Source of the DNA: UMGS1840 sp045661305
GTDB lineage: Bacteria; Bacillota; Clostridia; UMGS1840
Length of the DNA stretch: 64,000 nt
NCBI GenBank assembly: GCA_045661305.1
Contig: JAZRFJ010000028.1
Location: 8,605-72,604 of the forward strand
Direction: 5' to 3'
This document shows, piece by piece, positions 54,120 through 61,444 of this stretch (the stretch's first letter is position 1; the number at the start of each line of letters is the position of its first letter). Made by a program: the position numbers and the translations under genes. The notes below the pieces were generated by a model. That model ran no database searches, had not been told where the DNA came from, and saw only the letters and a list, made by a program, of their open reading frames with translations.

Positions 54120-54803
54120 TTAAACTCCTGGTAAGACGGAAATTACTCTCAAAAAAGCATTAAGAATATTGCTTACACCTGTGTTTATAAGTCTGTCCAA
54201 AGTACCTCCCCACAGAAGCACGAAAAAAACAATCATAATATATCTTTCATACTGCATAATGCGAAAATAGTAGTTTTGAGGTAAAAACGCAAATAAAACT
54301 CTTGAGCCGTCAAGAGGCGGAACAGGAATTATGTTAAAAACTCCAAGTCTTATATTAAATATTGCGAGTAACCATAAAAAATCTCCCAAGTATGCAATAT
54401 GTCCGAAATATGCAAAAAGCATAAGTGAAACAAATGCTATTACAAAGTTAGTAACAGGTCCCATAAGTCCAACAATCGCCATTCCCTTTTTAGGGTCACT
54501 GAAATTCCCCGGATTAACAGGAACAGGGATGAGAAGAAATAAAAATCCAACCCACATAAAAACATCTGTTATAAAGCTCAACGACGGTATAAGTCTTCCT
54601 AAAAAAGCACCGCCTAAAATGACTGCTACATATCTTTTGTTTATGTGCTTTAAGGGATTAAAAGAAAGTCTTCTCTGCCACTTTGCAGTATTATCACCCA
54701 AAAGATAAGCAGTATATCCGTGCATAACCTCATGGGGAACGGTTGATAAAATAAGTACAACCACAACCATAAGACCTGATATTATATTATTTAAAATACT
54801 CAT
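54120..54803 (-). CDS. Site-2 protease family (M50) membrane zinc protease
   Basis: 227 aa with about six membrane segments. The metal motif STVPHEVMHGYTAYLLGD (HExxH) and NIIPVPPLDGSRVLFAF (NPxPPLDG-type Asp) mark the M50 family. It is the short YwhC/SpoIVFB-like type that cuts proteins within the membrane. Gene order M50-scpA-scpB is widely conserved in clostridia. It is probably not SpoIVFB itself, since spoIVFA is absent. Confidence 0.87.
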   Translation of the reverse strand: MSILNNIISGLMVVVVLILSTVPHEVMHGYTAYLLGDNTAKWQRRLSFNPLKHINKRYVAVILGGAFLGRLIPSLSFITDVFMWVGFLFLLIPVPVNPGNFSDPKKGMAIVGLMGPVTNFVIAFVSLMLFAYFGHIAYLGDFLWLLAIFNIRLGVFNIIPVPPLDGSRVLFAFLPQNYYFRIMQYERYIMIVFFVLLWGGTLDRLINTGVSNILNAFLRVISVLPGV

Positions 54804-54924
54804 CTGAAAAATACTCCTTGTTTTTATGAATATATTATACCATTATTTCAATTTTTTTGCAATAGATTTTTCATTTTTTTATCAAATACTATAAAATAAA
54901 GTTGTGTTTTTTTAATGAAAAATG

Positions 54925-54953
54925 TAGACAAAAAAAGAAAAATATGATATTAT
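54925..54953 (+). promoter_or_regulatory. Promoter of the YesL-like gene
   Basis: TAGACA (54925-54930), 17-base spacer, TATTAT (54948-54953) with TGA before the -10 (extended -10). Confidence 0.7.
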
Positions 54954-54989
54954 AACATTATTATATGACGAAGAAAGGTTTTTTACATT

Positions 54990-55874
54990 ATGGGTTTATT
55001 TAACGGATACTTAAAAGAGGGAAAAGGTGTTGATAAAGATGCACCTAAACCAATAAGACCGATTTATTTTTTTGAACTTTTTTTCAGAAAATTTGGTCAG
55101 ATGATGAAGCTTAATTTATTATTTTTTGTTACAACAATACCGATATGGTTTATTCTTTTTATGGTTGGAAACTTCGCACTTTCCAACATGGGCGAAAATC
55201 AGTTTGTTCCTATGCTACAGACAATCACACAAATTGCTGTTAATCCGCTTTCAATGATTATTCTTCTTGCACTATGCTTTCTTATTGGCCCGTCTACTGC
55301 AGGTGCAACATATATTCTTGTGAATTTTGCAACAGAAATGCCGGTTTTTCTTACCTCAGACTATTTTGAGCATTTTAAGAAAAATATAAAGCAATCTGCA
55401 CTTCTTATGATGATTAATGTTTTTGCTTTTATTTCTTTATTCCTTACATGGATTATCCCTATACTTCCCGGCTATAATCAGCTTGAAAGCATCAGACTTT
55501 TCTATATGCTAAAATACCCGAGCCTTATTGTATTTATTATTCTTTTGTTCGTAAATTTCTATGCAAATACTATTATGGTTTTGTTTAATATGAAATTTAT
55601 CGACATTATAAAAAATTCTATTTTATTTGCACTCGGAAAACTACCATTAAATGTACTTATACTTGTATTATCACTTCTTCCTGCAATACTTTTATCAAGC
55701 TTTTTCCACCCAATAATACTTGTTATTTGTTTTGCACTCATTCTATATTCTTTCGGTGGATTTATGGTTGTATATTCTGTTTACCCTACGATAGAAAAAT
55801 ATATGCTTATCCCTGCCAAAGAAAAGGAAATTGATGTAGAAGAAAATAAAGAGTCATCAGAAGTTGAAATGTAA
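54990..55874 (+). CDS. DUF624/YesL-family membrane protein
   Basis: 294 aa with six to seven hydrophobic helices. FFVTTIPIWF and FLIGPSTAGATYILVNFATE are the DUF624 signature. The C-terminus is strongly acidic (EKEIDVEENKESSEVEM). YesL is encoded beside sugar-uptake genes in some Bacilli, but here it stands alone. Function unknown, probably structural or linked with transport. Confidence 0.8.
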   Translation: MGLFNGYLKEGKGVDKDAPKPIRPIYFFELFFRKFGQMMKLNLLFFVTTIPIWFILFMVGNFALSNMGENQFVPMLQTITQIAVNPLSMIILLALCFLIGPSTAGATYILVNFATEMPVFLTSDYFEHFKKNIKQSALLMMINVFAFISLFLTWIIPILPGYNQLESIRLFYMLKYPSLIVFIILLFVNFYANTIMVLFNMKFIDIIKNSILFALGKLPLNVLILVLSLLPAILLSSFFHPIILVICFALILYSFGGFMVVYSVYPTIEKYMLIPAKEKEIDVEENKESSEVEM

Positions 55875-55890
55875 AATGTTTTTAAAAATT

Positions 55891-55931
55891 AAAAAAGCGT
55901 TTCTTAAATTTAAAATAAGAAACGCTTTTTT
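55891..55931. terminator. Terminator between the YesL-like gene and spoIIID
   Basis: AAAAAGCGTTTCTTA pairs with TAAGAAACGCTTTTT. It is symmetric, so it can serve both genes. Confidence 0.88.
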
Positions 55932-55934
55932 ATT

Positions 55935-56198
55935 TTATTGTTTACTATTATGCTCATGCTCATACTTTAATTTCGTTGCCATGCCCCCTCTTATATGACG
56001 CTCTGCTTTATTTGTGTTAAGAACAGCTCTCACATTTTCATATAAATCAGGATTAATTTTTTTTAGTCTTTGAGTAACATCCTTATGTACGGTTGATTTT
56101 GATATGTCAAACTTTTTTGCAGTATCACGGACAGTAGCATTATTATCTATAATATAGCTTGCAAAAAGCACGGTCCGCTTCTCAATATATTCTTTCAT
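55935..56198 (-). CDS. spoIIID: Sporulation transcription regulator SpoIIID
   Basis: 87 aa. The helix-turn-helix core ATVRDTAKKFDISKSTVHKD followed by VTQRLKKINPDLYENVRAVL matches SpoIIID closely; the C-terminal RHIRGGMATKLKYEHEH is the second DNA-contact segment. It acts in the mother cell to switch SigE to SigK genes. I start at MKEYIEKRTVLF with GGGGAG 8 bases upstream. It faces away from the cotJC-like gene, sharing a 160-base upstream region. Confidence 0.95.
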   Translation of the reverse strand: MKEYIEKRTVLFASYIIDNNATVRDTAKKFDISKSTVHKDVTQRLKKINPDLYENVRAVLNTNKAERHIRGGMATKLKYEHEHNSKQ

Positions 56199-56356
56199 TT
56201 TTGCTCTCCCCATATATTTATTTGTATATGTATATGAGAGCTTAGCAAATTATATGTGTTTTGGTTCATATTTAAAAAATCATTTGCTAAAAAATGTATA
56301 TTTGTCCTTTAATTGTAAAAAATATTATTAGATTTTTTAAAAAAGGAGTAAAGAAT

Positions 56357-57025
56357 ATGTTCAAACATGAAAAACAGCTTTTTCACCCTGTTTCAGTTGA
56401 AAGACCAAACCCACAGTATGCCGCACTTTTGCAGGAACAGCTTGGAGGTGCAAACGGCGAGCTTAAAGCTGCTATGCAGTATATGTCACAAAGCTTCAGA
56501 ATAAAGGACCCTGAAATTAAAGACTTATTTCTTGATATAGCAGCAGAAGAACTTGGTCATATGGAAATGGTCGCACAAACAATTAACCTTTTAAACGGAC
56601 ATGATGTAAACGCAGGTGATGTTCCCGCAGGTGAAATTCAATCACATGTGCTTTTGGGACTTAACCCAGGGCTTATAAATGCGTCAGGTTATTCATGGAC
56701 AGGTGATTATGTATCAGTAACAGGTGATTTATGTGCTGACTTACTTTCAAATATTGCATCGGAACAGCGCGCCAAGGTTGTATATGAATATCTTTACAGA
56801 CAGATAGACGATAAAAAAGTGCGTGAAACAATAGATTTTCTCCTTAACCGTGAAGAAGCACACAACGCAATGTTCCGCGAAGCCTTTAACAAAGTGCAGA
56901 ATACAGGCTCAAATCAGGATTTCGGAACAACAAAAGCTGCCAGAATGTACTTTAGTATGTCGGAGCCATCTCCAAAAGACACACCGTTTCCAAAAACTGA
57001 TGTTGAAAAACCTATGTTTCATTAA
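56357..57025 (+). CDS. CotJC-type manganese-catalase-fold spore coat protein
   Basis: 222 aa. It aligns with CotJC/manganese catalase: LQEQLGGANGELKAAMQYMS near the start, a metal-binding helix IAAEELGHMEMVAQTI, then NIASEQRAKVVYEYL and LNREEAHNAMFREAF. All diiron/dimanganese ligand helices are present. It probably coats the spore or detoxifies peroxide. Start ATG with AAAGGAG upstream. A weak SigE-like -35 (TTCATATTT) can be drawn upstream, but the -10 is poor. Confidence 0.85.
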   Translation: MFKHEKQLFHPVSVERPNPQYAALLQEQLGGANGELKAAMQYMSQSFRIKDPEIKDLFLDIAAEELGHMEMVAQTINLLNGHDVNAGDVPAGEIQSHVLLGLNPGLINASGYSWTGDYVSVTGDLCADLLSNIASEQRAKVVYEYLYRQIDDKKVRETIDFLLNREEAHNAMFREAFNKVQNTGSNQDFGTTKAARMYFSMSEPSPKDTPFPKTDVEKPMFH

Positions 57026-57028
57026 TAT

Positions 57029-57058
57029 AAAAAGCCTCTCACACCGAGAGGCTTTTTA
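57029..57058. terminator. Terminator between cotJC and the CBS protein gene
   Basis: AAAGCCTCTC pairs with GAGAGGCTTT around a short loop (ACACC) and is followed by TTTATA. It also points A-rich on the other strand, so it may serve both convergent genes. Confidence 0.82.
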
Positions 57059-57067
57059 TATTAATTT

Positions 57068-57496
57068 CTACATTTTTTCGCAACCCTTACATACTTCACA
57101 AAGTGCATCGGACACCTCAAAGGAATAATCGAGTGATTGCGATAAATCACCCAGAGTAAGCATTCCCACAAGCTCGCTTTCGTTTACAACAGGAAGTCTT
57201 CTTACCTTTATATCCGACATAATATCAAACGCATCGTCAAGGTCTGTAAACGGTGAAACGGTAGTTACATCTTTAGTCATAATGTCGCTTGCAGATGTAT
57301 TTTTCACATCTTTCCCCTCACCGATTGCCCTTAAAACAATATCTCTGTCCGTAATCACACCGCATATATTTCCGTTATCGTCACAAACAGGTATTACACC
57401 TACATCGTTTTCACTCATAAGCTTGGCAACATGGTAAATGTCAGTATTTTTCCCGACACTAAGAGCAGGCGTTGTCATAATATCCTTTACTTTCAT
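57068..57496 (-). CDS. Tandem CBS-domain protein
   Basis: 142 aa made of two CBS domains: VKDIMTTPALSVGKNTDIYH through CGVITDRDIVLRAIGEG and ASDIMTKDVTTVSPFTDLDD through LPVVNESELVGMLTLGDLS. A Cys-containing tail follows (CEVCKGCEKM). CBS pairs bind adenine nucleotides and act as energy or redox sensors. Start ATG with GGAGG upstream. Regulatory partner unknown. Confidence 0.88.
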   Translation of the reverse strand: MKVKDIMTTPALSVGKNTDIYHVAKLMSENDVGVIPVCDDNGNICGVITDRDIVLRAIGEGKDVKNTSASDIMTKDVTTVSPFTDLDDAFDIMSDIKVRRLPVVNESELVGMLTLGDLSQSLDYSFEVSDALCEVCKGCEKM

Positions 57497-57601
57497 AATT
57501 TCCTCCGTTTTATTTTTTTGTTTTTGGTATTATTTTTATAATACTATTTTTTTTCGCCTTTTAAAAAATATTCATAAATAAAAAGCCTTTTTTAATTTCT
57601 G

Positions 57602-57628
57602 TTCGACAAATTTTTTATATTTGTAGAA
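57602..57628 (+). promoter_or_regulatory. Possible inverted pair of 0A boxes
   Basis: TTCGACA (57602-57608) is the exact reverse of the Spo0A box TGTCGAA, and TGTAGAA (57622-57628) matches it in 6 of 7 bases on the other strand. They lie about 60-85 bases upstream of the -35 at 57686. Confidence 0.45.
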
Positions 57629-57685
57629 TAATTGTATGAAAAAAAATAATAAACACAAAATTTTTGGAAAAACAAGGAATTTGTA

Positions 57686-57714
57686 TTGACGGTTTTTAAT
57701 TAAAAAAGTATTAT
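57686..57714 (+). promoter_or_regulatory. Sigma-A-type promoter of the Spo0A-like gene
   Basis: TTGACG (57686-57691), 17-base spacer, TATTAT (57709-57714), about 57 bases before the start codon. Confidence 0.7.
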
Positions 57715-57770
57715 TAAAGCTGTTTTTAAAAGTGCAAAAAGTGCAAAAAGTAAAAAAAGAGGTACAAGAG

Positions 57771-58415
57771 ATGTCAAAGCTTTTATTCTGCGAGAATCCT
57801 GATTACTACAAAAAAATTGACAAAAGTCTTTTATGGAGTTATTTTATAACAGACTCATGGGCGGAATGTAAAAAATATATTTCTCTTTATATGCCAAAAT
57901 CTATAACAATTTCGGAAAATATGGCAGAAAATATAGATGAGTTAATAAACCATGTAAAAAAAGAATATAAAGACTTTCCGTCTATATTCATATTTTCAAA
58001 AGAGCGTATATTATCATCAATAACAGACGAATTTGGAAAAAGACAAATTCTCCATGCAGATAAAATTCCACTCGAAACTGATAAAATTATAAACAATATT
58101 ATGCTAAAATACAGCTTTGTTCCAAAGCTTAAGGGTTATACATATATAAAGCGGGCAATGTATGAGGGCCTTTTGAATGACGGCGCGTATATAAATATCA
58201 AAAAAATTTTATATCCGAACATAGCAACAATGTATCTGGTAAGCGAGGGTGCAGTAGAACGCGGGATAACCTTTTCAATACTAAAGGCATATGAAAAGAG
58301 CGAAGAAATGAAAGAACTTTTCCAAAATTCTTCTCGTCCGCCCTCTAATCTCGAATTTCTAAAACGGTTTTTCATAGTTGTAAAAGATGACTTGTCTTGT
58401 TATACACATAAATAA
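57771..58415 (+). CDS. Spo0A-like protein with degenerate receiver-like N-terminal domain
   Basis: 214 aa. Residues about 105-208 match the Spo0A C-terminal DNA-binding domain: LKGYTYIKRAMYEGLLND, IKKILYPNIATMYLVSEGAV followed by ERGITFSILKAYE, and RPPSNLEFLKRF. Residues 1-110 have the alternating pattern of a receiver domain, but where Spo0A carries its phospho-acceptor Asp (end of strand 3) this protein has SITISENM. The acidic pair near strand 1 is lost too. In the recognition helix the VER motif is kept, but the Arg and His contacts of B. subtilis Spo0A (from memory, R217 and H218) are Thr and Phe. I start at MSKLLFCENP with AGAGGTA upstream. Likely a phosphorylation-independent relative of Spo0A. 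Confidence 0.8.
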   Translation: MSKLLFCENPDYYKKIDKSLLWSYFITDSWAECKKYISLYMPKSITISENMAENIDELINHVKKEYKDFPSIFIFSKERILSSITDEFGKRQILHADKIPLETDKIINNIMLKYSFVPKLKGYTYIKRAMYEGLLNDGAYINIKKILYPNIATMYLVSEGAVERGITFSILKAYEKSEEMKELFQNSSRPPSNLEFLKRFFIVVKDDLSCYTHK

Positions 58416-58746
58416 GTGCGATACAAATAAAATACCATAAAAAAAAGTAACCTAAGCATATCTGTCCCATAAAATTAAACGGTAAAGACGAATAATCCCA
58501 TACATCATATTTAAGAATAATATTAAAAACAATACCGAATAAAAGCTCAATAAATGTTATAAATAAAGCGCAAAAAAGGCTTTTTATAAATATATTCATA
58601 TCAGGATAGCTTTTGTTAAAAGCGTATATAAATAATGTACATAGCCCTCCTGCAAAGCACATAGTCGGATGGGAATATCCACGCCAGATAATCTCTAAAA
58701 CGGGGTATATACAAAACCCCCATGTAAAGGAAATAACTAAATCCAA
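58372..58746 (-). CDS. CmpB-like membrane protein (PF06541 type)
   Basis: 124 aa with four hydrophobic helices. GFCIYPVLEIIWRGYSHPTM followed by CFAGGLCTL and DVWDYSSLPFNFMGQICLGY mark the family often labelled putative ABC transporter permease. Its true role is unknown. The start is TTG (58746) with AAAGGTG 6 bases upstream. The 3' end overlaps the convergent Spo0A-like gene by 44 bases, which leaves little room for a terminator. Confidence 0.8.
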   Translation of the reverse strand: MDLVISFTWGFCIYPVLEIIWRGYSHPTMCFAGGLCTLFIYAFNKSYPDMNIFIKSLFCALFITFIELLFGIVFNIILKYDVWDYSSLPFNFMGQICLGYFFLWYFICIALIYVYNKTSHLLQL

Positions 58747-58862
58747 ATTTATCACCTTTACTTATTATTTCTCAATTTAAAACGGCTATGCACTGTTTTT
58801 ATAATTAAAAGCAGAAAATGTTCAAAAAGTATAAAAAATTTAGAGTTTTTTTCCAAAAAAGC

Positions 58863-58891
58863 TTGATTTTTTTAAAAAAGTATGGTATCAT
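58863..58891 (+). promoter_or_regulatory. Sigma-A promoter of secG
   Basis: TTGATT (58863-58868), 17-base spacer, TATCAT (58886-58891) with TGG before the -10 (extended -10). Confidence 0.78.
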
Positions 58892-58959
58892 AACTTAGTA
58901 ACTCATTGTTACATAATTTTTCTTAAATAATAAAATAATATCTTTGGAGGATTTTTATA

Positions 58960-59352
58960 ATGACAGCGTTAAAATTCATAATTATAGGATTTCAGATTGT
59001 TCTTTCCATTATTCTTGTAGCAGTTGTATTATTGCAGAGCGGTTCACAGCGTGGACTTTCAGGCAGTATTGCAGGCGGTGCTGAAACTTTCTTCGGCAAA
59101 AATAAGGGAAGATCACTCGATGCAAAATTGAAAAAATGGACATCAGTTGTAGCTGTTTTGTTCCTTGTTTCTTCAATTTCTTTAAACCTTGTTATTCAGG
59201 CTGAAGACAAAAAAATAGAAGCTGAAACACAGGCTTTAATTGAAGAACAGGCTAAAGCTCAGGAAGAAAATGAAGAAAATCATGTTCACGAAGAGGGCGA
59301 AGAGGGCGAAGAGGGCGAAAACACTCCTGTTGAAGAAGAAACAGCTGAATAA
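58960..59352 (+). CDS. secG: SecG preprotein translocase subunit with long acidic tail
   Basis: 130 aa, against about 75 for a typical SecG. Two membrane helices flank the signature VVLLQSGSQRGLSGSIAGGA followed by ETFFGKNKGRS. SecG supports the SecYEG channel during export. The extra 45 residues form a Glu-rich cytoplasmic tail with EEGEEGEEGE, encoded by a 9-base unit (GAAGAGGGC) repeated three times near 59290-59317. TGGAGGA precedes the ATG. A terminator follows, then rnr. Confidence 0.93.
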   Translation: MTALKFIIIGFQIVLSIILVAVVLLQSGSQRGLSGSIAGGAETFFGKNKGRSLDAKLKKWTSVVAVLFLVSSISLNLVIQAEDKKIEAETQALIEEQAKAQEENEENHVHEEGEEGEEGENTPVEEETAE

Positions 59353-59371
59353 TAAATTAGATTTGATTTTT

Positions 59372-59402
59372 GAGAGTTCCGTTTTTTCGGGACTCTTTTT
59401 GT
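59372..59402 (+). terminator. Terminator between secG and rnr
   Basis: GAGTTCCG (59374-59381) pairs with CGGGACTC (59388-59395) and ends in TTTTTG. Confidence 0.82.
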
Positions 59403-59423
59403 TTTTTAAGAAAGGAATGTACT

Positions 59424-61349
59424 ATGTCTAATAAAAAAACAAAAAAAGAAGAAAAAACTTTTGAAGGAACTTTATCCATAACAAAATACGGATACGGTTT
59501 TGTTGATATTTCAAAAAGAAACGGTATATATGTAAGCGAGAAAAATCTTAACGGGGGCTTTTTTGGTGATACTGTAAGAGCAAAGCTTATTAAAAAAGGC
59601 AAAAAACCTGAATGTAAGGTTGTAAGAGTAGTAAAGAGGAACATTTCTTCGCTCACAGGCTTTTATCACAAAGAAAATACTCAAGCCTGGTTTGTTCCGC
59701 TTGATTCTAAAATACCTTTTATATTTAAAATCAAGCACTTTAACCCCGAAATAAATTTCATGCTGTCCGAGGGAGATATAATTACAGGAGAAATATTAAG
59801 CTACGGAACTTCAAAAACTCCGCCTACAATATATATTTCCGAATTTTTGGGCAGATATGATGATAAAGGAAATGATATGCTTATTGTCATGAAGAAGTAT
59901 GGTATTTCGGAAAGCTTCCCAGAAAATGTTCTTTATGAGGCTGAAAATTTTGGGAACATTACAGAAAACGATTTGGAAAAAAGAATTGACTTAACAAATG
60001 AAACAATAGTTACAATTGATGGTGACGATGCAAAGGACTTAGATGATGCTGTTAATGTTTTAAAGACACCTGACGGCTACACACTCGGAGTTCATATTGC
60101 CGATGTAAGCCACTATGTAAAAGCAAACAGTGAGCTTGATAAGGAAGCTTTCAAAAGAGGGACAAGCGTTTATTTTCCTGACAGAGTTGCACCGATGCTC
60201 CCAAAAAAGCTTTCAAACGGTCTTTGCAGTCTTAATCCTGACGAAATAAAGCTCACTTTCTCGTGTATTATTGATTTTGACAATAATGGGAATGTAGTTA
60301 ATTACCGTTTGCAAAAATCGTTTATAAAGTCAAAAGCAAGGCTGACATACGAAGTTGTAAGAAAGATAGTTTTGGAGGAATTTGACGAAGAAACGAGAAA
60401 ATTTGAGCATCTGAAAAAAGAAATCATGCTTATGTATGAGCTTTATAAAATATTAAGGAAAAAGCGTGAAAATGACGGGTTTGTTGAATTTAATTTTCCA
60501 GAGCCTAAATTTCTCCTTAATGAAAACGGAAAAGCAGTTGATGTATTCCCCTATCCTTTAAGCTTTTCAAACGAAATAATAGAGGAATTTATGCTATCCG
60601 CCAATGTGTGTGTTGCTGATTTTGCATTGAAAAATAATTTGCCTTTTGTGTACAGAGTTCACGGTGAGCCTGACAGAGAAAAGATTGAGGGCCTTTATAA
60701 AGTGCTTGATACACTTGAAATCAAAAGACCTCATTCACATCGCCCGACACCGCCTGAGCTTAATGAAATATTAAAAAGCTCGCAAGATACACAGTATGAG
60801 CCTCTTATTCACCAGATAACGCTAAGGACAATGCAAAAAGCTGTTTACTTTGACGAATGTATAGGGCATTACGGATTGAATTTCAAAAAATACTGTCATT
60901 TCACTTCTCCTATACGCCGTTATCCCGACCTTATGATTCATCGCATTTTAAGCGATTATCTTGAATTGAAATCTACAAAAAGGTATAATAAAGCTGTAAA
61001 GAATATTGCCGAACAATCATCTGAACGGGAAATAAACGCATTTTTAGCTGAAAGAGATGCAAATGACATTAAAAAGGCTCAGTATATGGAAGAACATCTT
61101 GGTGAAAGATTTGAAGGAATAATAAGCGGAATGTGTGAAACAGGTTTTTTTGTTGAGCTTAAAAATACTGTTGAGGGCTTTGTTCCACTTGCAACCATAA
61201 AAGGTGATTTTTATAAGTTTTATGAAGATGAATTTTTGCTAAGAGGAAAGAAAAGCAAAAATGTATTCCGCATCGGGCAAAAAGTAAAAATTATTGTAGA
61301 TAAATGCGATGTTCCAAGCGGAAAAATTGATTTTTATCTGGATAATTAA
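59424..61349 (+). CDS. rnr: Ribonuclease R
   Basis: 641 aa. Order: N-terminal cold-shock OB fold (GTLSITKYGYGFVDI), second OB fold, RNB catalytic domain with the metal Asp cluster IDGDDAKDLDDAV and HYGLNFKKYCHFTSPIRRYP followed by DLMIHRIL, and a C-terminal S1 domain (FEGIISGMCETGFFVELKNT). A processive 3'-5' exonuclease that digests structured RNA. I start at MSNKKTKKEE with AAAGGA upstream. secG-rnr is a conserved order; smpB, which usually follows, is not here. Confidence 0.95.
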   Translation: MSNKKTKKEEKTFEGTLSITKYGYGFVDISKRNGIYVSEKNLNGGFFGDTVRAKLIKKGKKPECKVVRVVKRNISSLTGFYHKENTQAWFVPLDSKIPFIFKIKHFNPEINFMLSEGDIITGEILSYGTSKTPPTIYISEFLGRYDDKGNDMLIVMKKYGISESFPENVLYEAENFGNITENDLEKRIDLTNETIVTIDGDDAKDLDDAVNVLKTPDGYTLGVHIADVSHYVKANSELDKEAFKRGTSVYFPDRVAPMLPKKLSNGLCSLNPDEIKLTFSCIIDFDNNGNVVNYRLQKSFIKSKARLTYEVVRKIVLEEFDEETRKFEHLKKEIMLMYELYKILRKKRENDGFVEFNFPEPKFLLNENGKAVDVFPYPLSFSNEIIEEFMLSANVCVADFALKNNLPFVYRVHGEPDREKIEGLYKVLDTLEIKRPHSHRPTPPELNEILKSSQDTQYEPLIHQITLRTMQKAVYFDECIGHYGLNFKKYCHFTSPIRRYPDLMIHRILSDYLELKSTKRYNKAVKNIAEQSSEREINAFLAERDANDIKKAQYMEEHLGERFEGIISGMCETGFFVELKNTVEGFVPLATIKGDFYKFYEDEFLLRGKKSKNVFRIGQKVKIIVDKCDVPSGKIDFYLDN

Positions 61350-61380
61350 AATTTAAGTTTTTTATATAATCATCACAGAA

Positions 61381-61418
61381 AAATGAGGTAACAGTTTACA
61401 CTGTTACCTCATTTAATT
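61381..61418. terminator. Terminator between rnr and the SLH protein gene
   Basis: AAATGAGGTAACAG pairs perfectly with CTGTTACCTCATTT. A and T tracts lie on both sides, so it can act in both directions. Confidence 0.88.
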
Positions 61419-61444
61419 TTAGTATTTCTTAGTTATAAGACATA

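Noticed and set aside
54120..54803. M50 protease as SpoIVFB
   Set aside because: No spoIVFA partner. The M50-scpA-scpB order points to the conserved YwhC-like family instead.
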